DNA of 64,000 nucleotides, from positions 77,705 to 141,704 of the forward strand of contig CAMJYM010000002.1 in assembly GCA_946220865.1 (NCBI GenBank), written 5' to 3'. The stretch's first letter is position 1; the number at the start of each line of letters is the position of its first letter. Of the stretch, positions 59,280 through 64,000 are shown piece by piece. The DNA is from an uncultured Clostridia bacterium. Its GTDB lineage: Bacteria > Bacillota > Clostridia > Saccharofermentanales > DTU023. The translations under genes and the position numbers were made by a program. Below the pieces are notes generated by a model. It was not told the origin of the DNA, ran no database searches, and saw nothing but the letters and a program-made list of their open reading frames with translations.

Positions 59280-60332
59280 ATGAAAAACCTGAAAAAAAGC
59301 TGTGTTCTTTTTGTCCTCTTTGTCCTGCTCTGCAGCTGTCTCGGCGCCTGTGCAGGAGGAGCGACGGGTTCCGGAACCAGTACATCCACGAACGCAGCAC
59401 CTGCCCCAAAAGAGCTTCACATCGGCATTTTGCAATTTGCTCAGCATCCCTCCCTGGATAACTGCCGTGAGGGCTTCTTAAAGGGTCTGGCAGAAAACGG
59501 TTTCATTGAAGGTCAGAATCTCACTGTCGACGTGCAGAACGCCCAGGCCGATATGGGCATTTGCGGCCAGATTGCTGCCCAGTTTGCCGGAAAAAAACTC
59601 GACCTGATCTGCGCGATTGCGACTCCGGCCGCCATGAGTGCCTATAATGCCGTCCAGAGTAAGGGGATCCCCGTGATATATACCGCCATCAGTGATCCGG
59701 TTGCGGCTCAGCTCGCCGGCACTGATAAAAAGCCTCTGGGCGAGGTGACAGGGACCAGTGACCGTCTGCCCATCAAAGAGCAGCTCGCCCTGATTCGAGA
59801 AATTCTTCCCGACGCCAAAAAAATCGGCATCCTCTTCAGCACCAGCGAAGCCAACTCCGTCGCTATGCTCGAAGTCTATAAGAAACTGGCGTCCGATTAC
59901 GGCTTTGAAATTGTCGAAAGCGGCATCAGCAGCAGTTCCGACATTCCTCTGGCCTGCGATGCCCTGCTCAAACAGGTCGACGTAATCAGCAATCTCACCG
60001 ACAACACCGTCGTCAACTCTCTGCCCCTCATTCTCAGCAAAGCCAAAGCAAAGAACATTCCTGTCTTTGGCTCAGAAATCGAACAGGTGCGTCTCGGCTG
60101 TCTGGCCTCCGAAGGCATCGAATACATCTCCCTTGGCAAGCAGACCGGCGCCATGGCCGCAAAAATTCTCCGCGGTGAGGCCAAAGCTTCCGAGCTGCCC
60201 TTCGAAGAAATCGCCGAAGCCAGTCTCAGCGTAAATCTCCAGGCCGCCTCTGACCTGGGCATTAAGTTCAGCGACGAGCTGCTGGCCCGGGCTGCGGAAA
60301 AATTCACCGAGATCAGCAGCGCAAATAAATAA
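59280..60332 (+). CDS. trpX: TrpX-type ABC transporter substrate-binding lipoprotein
   Basis: 350 residues from ATG 59280 (GGAGATACGATC upstream; longer frames are inside the T-box region). Signal peptide with lipobox LGAC (about Cys24). The binding domain is of the ABC_sub_bind class: HIGILQFAQHPSLDNCREGFLKGLAENGFIEGQNLTVDVQNAQADM, DLICAIATPAAMSAYNAVQSKGIPVIYTAISDPVAA, VTGTSDRLPIKEQLALIREILPDAKKIGILFSTSEANS, and SVNLQAASDLGIKF at the end. In streptococci and other Firmicutes this family binds tryptophan, matching the UGG specifier of the upstream T-box. First gene of a three-gene importer. Confidence 0.9.
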   Translation: MKNLKKSCVLFVLFVLLCSCLGACAGGATGSGTSTSTNAAPAPKELHIGILQFAQHPSLDNCREGFLKGLAENGFIEGQNLTVDVQNAQADMGICGQIAAQFAGKKLDLICAIATPAAMSAYNAVQSKGIPVIYTAISDPVAAQLAGTDKKPLGEVTGTSDRLPIKEQLALIREILPDAKKIGILFSTSEANSVAMLEVYKKLASDYGFEIVESGISSSSDIPLACDALLKQVDVISNLTDNTVVNSLPLILSKAKAKNIPVFGSEIEQVRLGCLASEGIEYISLGKQTGAMAAKILRGEAKASELPFEEIAEASLSVNLQAASDLGIKFSDELLARAAEKFTEISSANK

Positions 60333-60410
60333 AACCGCTGCGCTTCTCGTATCAACCCCGCTCTGCAACGCCAGCATCCTGTGCAATAAAATAAAACACT
60401 TGAGGTGTTA

Positions 60411-61352
60411 ATGGATATTCTACTTGGCATCCTTGAACAAGGTCTGACCTATGCCTTTCTGGCCCTTGGTCTCTACTTTGCCTACATCATCCTTGACTTT
60501 CCCGACCTTACCGTGGATGGCAGTTTCCCCCTGGGCGCAGCCGTCAGCATCTCCCTGAGCCTGGCCGGCCTGCCTCCCCTCCTCACGCTGGGCGCTGCCG
60601 CGCTGGCCGGAGCCGCTGCCGGCCTCTGCACAGGTCTCATTCATGTCAAACTGCGGGTTAAGGATCTGCTCGCCGGCCTCATTATGCAAACGGCCCTTTA
60701 TACGGTGAACCTCGTGATTGCCGGACGGGCCAATGTGCCCATTTTTGACCGGCCTGCTCTCTTTCAGAATCCGGGGCTGGAAAACAGCCTGTCTCCGGCT
60801 CTCCAGGCCTGGGCGGTTCTGCTCATCATGCTCCCGCTCGTTATTTTGATAAAGTTCTCCTGCGACGCCTTTCTCTCAACCCAGGCGGGTTTTCTTTTAA
60901 AGGCTGCAGGCGACAAGCCCAGCCTGGTCTGCAGTCTGGCGCACGATCCCGGTATGGTCAAAGTGGGCGGACTTGCTCTTGCCAACGCGCTGGTGGCGCT
61001 CTCCGGGGCCTGTGTCGCTCAGGAACAGCGTTTTTTCGAAATCTCCATGGGTACAGGCGCCATGCTCATGGGCCTGGCCTCGGTGATCCTGGGTCTGAAA
61101 CTCCTGGAGCGATTTAGCCGCTTACGTGAGACGACAAAAGTCCTTCTGGGCTCTGTGATCTATAAGGCGGTCATCGCATTTGCTATCACGCTTGGCCTGC
61201 CCCCCAATGCCTTAAAGCTGCTGACAGCCCTGACTTTTCTCGTCATTCTGGTGGCCGGAAATGGGCAAATGGCTGCACATTTCCGTCGTCTCTTCGGCTT
61301 GAGCAAAGCCTGCTCAGACAGTGAGATTCAAAAGGAGGCCAAAGATGCTTGA
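60411..61352 (+). CDS. trpY: TrpY-type ABC transporter permease
   Basis: 313 residues from ATG 60411 (GAGG at 402-405). Permease with about eight helices of the BPD_transp_2 type: GILEQGLTYAFLALGLYFAYIILDFPDLTVDGSFPLGAAVS, HVKLRVKDLLAGLIMQTALYTVNLVIAGRANVPIF, LKAAGDKPSLVCSLAHDPGMVKVGGLALANALVALSGACVAQEQRFFEISMGTGAMLMGLASVILG, and VIYKAVIAFAITLGLPPNALKLLTALTF. These are characteristic of the permeases paired with TrpX proteins. Its last 8 bp overlap the ATPase gene. Confidence 0.9.
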   Translation: MDILLGILEQGLTYAFLALGLYFAYIILDFPDLTVDGSFPLGAAVSISLSLAGLPPLLTLGAAALAGAAAGLCTGLIHVKLRVKDLLAGLIMQTALYTVNLVIAGRANVPIFDRPALFQNPGLENSLSPALQAWAVLLIMLPLVILIKFSCDAFLSTQAGFLLKAAGDKPSLVCSLAHDPGMVKVGGLALANALVALSGACVAQEQRFFEISMGTGAMLMGLASVILGLKLLERFSRLRETTKVLLGSVIYKAVIAFAITLGLPPNALKLLTALTFLVILVAGNGQMAAHFRRLFGLSKACSDSEIQKEAKDA

Positions 61353-62124
61353 ACTGCGTCACATTGACTTGAGCTTTAATCGCGGAACTCCTAATGAAGT
61401 CCAGCTTTTTGAGGACTTTAATCTCAAAGTGGAGCGCGGCCAGTTTGTCAGCATCGTGGGCAGCAACGGTTCAGGAAAAACCAGCCTGCTCAATCTTCTG
61501 AGCGGCCGCTTCCGTCCCCGGAAGGGTGCAATTCTGATCGACGGTGAAGACGTGACAAAACAGGCCGAACACCTGCACTACCGCAGTCTCAGCCGGGTCT
61601 TTCAAGATCCCTCCGCAGGAACTTCACCCTCCCTGACGCTGTTGCAAAATCTTGCTCTCGCCGACCATAAGGGAAAGCGCTATGGTCTCAGGCCAGGGGT
61701 TTCGCGCGAGCGCACGGAGTTTTACCGCAGCCAGCTGGCCGCTTTTGGGCTGGGTTTGGAAAATCGACTCAATGATAAAGTCAGCACGCTTTCCGGGGGG
61801 CAGCGTCAGGCCGTGGCGCTGCTGATGGCCACCATGACACCGATCAAGATTCTGTTACTGGACGAACACACAGCCGCCCTGGACCCAAAAACCGCTGAGG
61901 TCATCATGCAGCTGACCCATCAGATCATCCGCGAGAAAAAGCTGACCGCCCTGATGGTCACCCACAATCTGCGTTACAGCCTTCGTTACGGCGATCGTAT
62001 TCTCATGATGCACGGCGGTAAGATTCTTCTCGATGCTAGCGGCGAAGCTAAAGAGGCTCTGCAGCTCGACGATCTTCTCTCCCGCTTTTACGCGATCAGC
62101 ATCGAGGCTGGCAACAGCATTTGA
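61345..62124 (+). CDS. trpZ: TrpZ-type ABC transporter ATPase
   Basis: 259 residues from ATG 61345 (AAAGGAGG upstream). Walker A GSNGSGKTSL, Q-loop SRVFQDPSAGTSPSLTLLQNL, signature LSGGQRQAVALLMA, Walker B ILLLDEHTAALDPK (note DEH in place of DEP), H-loop VTHNLRYSLRYGD. Matches ATPases of the TrpXYZ family, which share the DEH(T/S) variant. Overlaps the permease stop by 8 bp; no terminator is obvious, and the lysine riboswitch promoter begins about 25 bp later. Confidence 0.92.
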   Translation: MLELRHIDLSFNRGTPNEVQLFEDFNLKVERGQFVSIVGSNGSGKTSLLNLLSGRFRPRKGAILIDGEDVTKQAEHLHYRSLSRVFQDPSAGTSPSLTLLQNLALADHKGKRYGLRPGVSRERTEFYRSQLAAFGLGLENRLNDKVSTLSGGQRQAVALLMATMTPIKILLLDEHTAALDPKTAEVIMQLTHQIIREKKLTALMVTHNLRYSLRYGDRILMMHGGKILLDASGEAKEALQLDDLLSRFYAISIEAGNSI

Positions 62125-62148
62125 GCCCAGAAAATTTTATTGAAACCC

Positions 62149-62178
62149 TTGTCAGACTTTCAGACCTTCGAGTATAAT
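62149..62178 (+). promoter_or_regulatory. Sigma-A promoter of the lysine-riboswitch operon
   Basis: -35 TTGTCA (62149-62154), 18-bp spacer, -10 TATAAT (62173-62178). Transcription would start near 62185, ahead of the lysine aptamer. Confidence 0.65.
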
Positions 62179-62227
62179 TGTCTGGCAAAGCAAGCAAACT
62201 TTCGCAAAAAATCTAGCATAATCAACA

Positions 62228-62417
62228 ATAGAGGCGCGGCGTTTGGGTAGTCTTCCAATATTTCCGGATCAGGAAGGGAGATGAAGTCTTCGCCGCCGAA
62301 GAGGGAAAGACGGATCCACGTCTTTTTTCTCTGGTGAAGGGCAGGAATTGTCCTCCACTGTCATGCCGGGGCATGGAGCGCTATGTGTGAACCTTCACAC
62401 ATAGCCTTTTCTTTTTG
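62228..62417 (+). promoter_or_regulatory. Lysine riboswitch (L-box) with overlapping terminator
   Basis: Aptamer core matches the L-box: ATAGAGGCGCG at the 5' side, GGGAGATGAAGTC, GCCGAAG, CTGGTGAAGGGCAGGAATTG (P4/P5 region), CTGTCATG, and TGGAGCGCTAT closing P1. P1 is short: ATAG (62228-62231) with CTAT (62381-62384). The terminator is GCTATGTGTGAA (62380-62391) with TTCACACATAGC (62394-62405), then CTTTTCTTTTT. The P1 3' strand is therefore also the base of the terminator stem; forming P1 around lysine should break the terminator. The genes controlled are lysine-catabolic (kal, kce). Class confident; ON behaviour inferred. Confidence 0.9.
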
Positions 62418-62519
62418 CGGCAGTTTTGTCTGAGAGCTTCTTCAAAAGGCTTTGTTCAAAGCGAAGCTGTAGATAATTGCTTAAAATGAAAAATTAAAGT
62501 CGTAAAGGAGAAACGAAGT

Positions 62520-62903
62520 ATGGAAGATGTTGTCATCCGTTTGCGCATGAGTCAGGGAGACGCCCACTATGGCGGGAATCTGGTCGATGGGGCCAGAATG
62601 CTGCAGCTCTTCGGTGACGTGGCGACCGAGCTCCTCATCCGCCGCGACGGCGACGAAGGTCTCTTTGTTGCCTACGATCTCGTCGAATTTAAAGCTCCCG
62701 TGTATGCCGGAGATTATATTGAGGCACGCGGACGTATTGAAAAAGAAGGAAAAAGCTCTCGCTCGATGAGCTTCGAAGCTTACAAAGTCATCACCGCCCG
62801 CCCGGATATCTCTGCTTCAGCCTGCGATGTCCTGGCTGAGCCTCTGCTCGTCTGCCGTGCCCATGGCACCTGCGTCACGCCTAAAGCAAATCAGCGCAAA
62901 TAA
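62520..62903 (+). CDS. kal: 3-aminobutyryl-CoA ammonia-lyase
   Basis: 127-residue hot-dog-fold lyase that removes ammonia from L-3-aminobutyryl-CoA to give crotonyl-CoA in lysine fermentation. Family start RLRMSQGDAHYGGNLVDGARMLQLFGDVATELLIRRDGDEGLF, then VEFKAPVYAGDYIEARGRIEKEGKSSRSMSFEAYKVI and the short C-terminus. Length as in characterised Kal enzymes. It follows the lysine riboswitch, with ribosome-binding site AAAGGAG. Next gene is kce, 38 bp away; the other pathway genes (kamA, kamDE, kdd) are not in this window. Confidence 0.93.
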   Translation: MEDVVIRLRMSQGDAHYGGNLVDGARMLQLFGDVATELLIRRDGDEGLFVAYDLVEFKAPVYAGDYIEARGRIEKEGKSSRSMSFEAYKVITARPDISASACDVLAEPLLVCRAHGTCVTPKANQRK

Positions 62904-62941
62904 GCGCCTAATATTCATAAAGCAAAGGTCAAGGAGGTTTT

Positions 62942-63796
62942 ATGTCTGCCCAGAAAAGAAAAGTCATCATCACGGCCGCCATCAGCGGGGCCGAAGTCAC
63001 CCAGGAAATGAACCCCAACGTTCCCTATACCCTGGAACAGTATGTGCGTGAGGCAAAGGGCGCAGCCGAGGCCGGCGCCTCCATCATCCATCTTCATGCG
63101 AGATTCGACGACGGCACGCCCACCCAGGACCGCGAGCGCTTCCGCGTCCTCATCGATGGTATCCGCGAGGCCTGCCCCGAGGTCATTATTCAGCCGTCCA
63201 CCGGCGGAGCCACAGGCATGTCCGCTGACGAACGCCTGCAGCCCCTCGAACTTGATCCTGAGATGGCGAGCCTCGATGCCGGCACTCTAAACTTTGGCGG
63301 CGACGAGATCTTCGTCAATACCGAAAACATGATTATCGACTTTGCCGCCCGCATGCAGAAGCGTGGTGTCATGCCTGAAATCGAGGTTTTTGACAAGAGC
63401 ATGATTGACATGGCTCTGCGTCTCCACCGCAAGGGCAAGATCGTCGCCCCGCTGCACTTTAACCTGGTTATGGGCGTCAATGGCGGCATCACCGGAACCC
63501 CGCGCGATCTGGAATTTCTCGTGCACTCCCTGCCCGCCGATGCCACCTTCACGGTTTCCGGCGTCGGCCAGAGCCAGCTGAGCATGAACGTCATGGCTAT
63601 GCTGCTCGGCGGTCATGTGCGCATCGGTTTTGAGGACAACCTCATGATGGATCGCGGCGTGCTCGCCGACTCCAACGCCCAGTTTGTCGAGCGCATCGTG
63701 CGCATCGCGCATGAACTCAATCTGGAAATCGCCACGCCTGCAGAGGCCCGCGAGATCCTGCGCATTGACGAACACAAAAAGCTGCGCAGCATGTAA
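62942..63796 (+). CDS. kce: 3-keto-5-aminohexanoate cleavage enzyme
   Basis: 284-residue TIM-barrel metalloenzyme (BKACE family) that combines 3-keto-5-aminohexanoate with acetyl-CoA to give acetoacetate and 3-aminobutyryl-CoA, the substrate of Kal. Markers: IITAAISGAEVTQEMNPNVPYTLEQYVREAKGAAEAGASIIHLHAR (metal His pair HLH), QPSTGGATGM, GTLNFGGDEIFVNT, PLHFNLVMGVNGGITGTPRDLEFLV, GHVRIGFEDNL and EILRI. The Kce-type start and the adjacent Kal make the assignment strong over other BKACE members. Ribosome-binding site AAGGAGG. Confidence 0.94.
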   Translation: MSAQKRKVIITAAISGAEVTQEMNPNVPYTLEQYVREAKGAAEAGASIIHLHARFDDGTPTQDRERFRVLIDGIREACPEVIIQPSTGGATGMSADERLQPLELDPEMASLDAGTLNFGGDEIFVNTENMIIDFAARMQKRGVMPEIEVFDKSMIDMALRLHRKGKIVAPLHFNLVMGVNGGITGTPRDLEFLVHSLPADATFTVSGVGQSQLSMNVMAMLLGGHVRIGFEDNLMMDRGVLADSNAQFVERIVRIAHELNLEIATPAEAREILRIDEHKKLRSM

Positions 63797-64000
63797 GCGC
63801 GATGACCGCTGATCTCAGCCCGAAGGTATATGAGCTCAAGACGATGACCGCCACACCCCTGGCAGGAAAGAACTGTGACAGGGCAAGGGCAGAGTCGTCA
63901 CTTGAGCCGGATGAGGCCACGACAGGCCTGCGAAGTCAAAAATTCTGGAAGTCAATTTGAACTTCAACAATCTGAGAAATTAATCATCTTATAATAATTC
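63797..64000 (+). other. Sequence after kce, no supported gene
   Basis: About 200 bp to the window end. A 52-codon frame from ATG 63802 to 63960 has no ribosome-binding site and an odd composition, so I do not call it. TATAAT at 63990-63995 could be the -10 of a following gene outside the window; no -35 is clear. No obvious terminator follows kce. Confidence 0.4.

Noticed and set aside
63802..63960. 52-codon frame after kce
   Set aside because: No ribosome-binding site, no hydrophobic or domain pattern, and it starts 5 bp after the kce stop without coupling signals.

Overview
The window looks like the chromosome of an anaerobic, amino-acid-fermenting monoderm Firmicute (Clostridia/Tissierellia-like). 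This is inferred from gene content: lysine-fermentation enzymes, an acyl-CoA dehydrogenase/ETF-type fusion, a flavodiiron protein, a V-type ATPase, many lipoproteins, an OatA-like wall O-acetyltransferase, and T-box and lysine riboswitches. Base composition is mixed. The core genes are moderately GC-rich. A sugar-uptake operon (about 30.5-38.4 kb) and the stretch around 17.4-18.8 kb are visibly more AT-rich. I cannot name the species.

Layout. 0-6 kb holds a redox cluster: two thioredoxin-fold (TlpA-type) proteins, a tiny CXXC membrane protein, a NapH-like 4Fe-4S membrane protein, an EamA exporter and a two-component system. 6-10 kb holds an unknown membrane protein and a three-gene ABC-2 exporter. 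10.3-13.7 kb holds an SPFH / zinc-ribbon / TPM membrane-stress trio like Bacillus ydjI-ydjG-ydjH. 14-17.3 kb holds a three-domain acyl-CoA dehydrogenase-EtfA-rubredoxin fusion followed by a flavodiiron protein. 17.2-20.6 kb is a patchwork: an unknown membrane protein, a 41-residue secreted peptide, a DUF4143 ATPase and ybaK. 21-28.8 kb is a peptide ABC importer with fused ATPases plus an M42 aminopeptidase. 29-30.3 kb is a lipoprotein cyclophilin. 30.5-38.4 kb is a sugar ABC importer with FGGY kinase, SgcQ-like protein and DeoR regulator. 39-42.7 kb holds a PfkB kinase, a second DUF4143 ATPase and a GIY-YIG protein. 42.9-47.8 kb is a branched-chain amino-acid importer (livKHMGF). 48.2-58.8 kb is a V-type ATPase operon headed by an acyltransferase. 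58.8-62.1 kb is a tryptophan T-box followed by a TrpXYZ-type ABC importer. 62.1-63.8 kb is a lysine riboswitch followed by kal and kce.

How the parts fit. Peptide, branched-chain amino-acid and (by specifier codon) tryptophan importers feed an amino-acid fermenter. Kce and Kal take lysine to crotonyl-CoA. An acyl-CoA dehydrogenase such as the fusion protein could reduce that product or exchange electrons with the flavodiiron protein through its rubredoxin domain. The V-type ATPase would couple ion gradients to ATP.

The most interesting signals are these. (1) The lysine riboswitch precedes lysine-catabolic genes, and its P1 3' strand is also the base of the terminator stem, as expected for an ON switch. 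(2) The acyl-CoA dehydrogenase-EtfA(domain II)-rubredoxin fusion sits next to a flavodiiron protein. (3) The CXXC mini-protein/4Fe-4S membrane protein/TlpA lipoprotein set looks like an envelope electron-transfer module. (4) There are several uncatalogued short tandem repeats, including five copies of a 9-bp motif phased at 32-33 bp. I saw no tRNA, rRNA, insertion sequence, prophage or CRISPR array.
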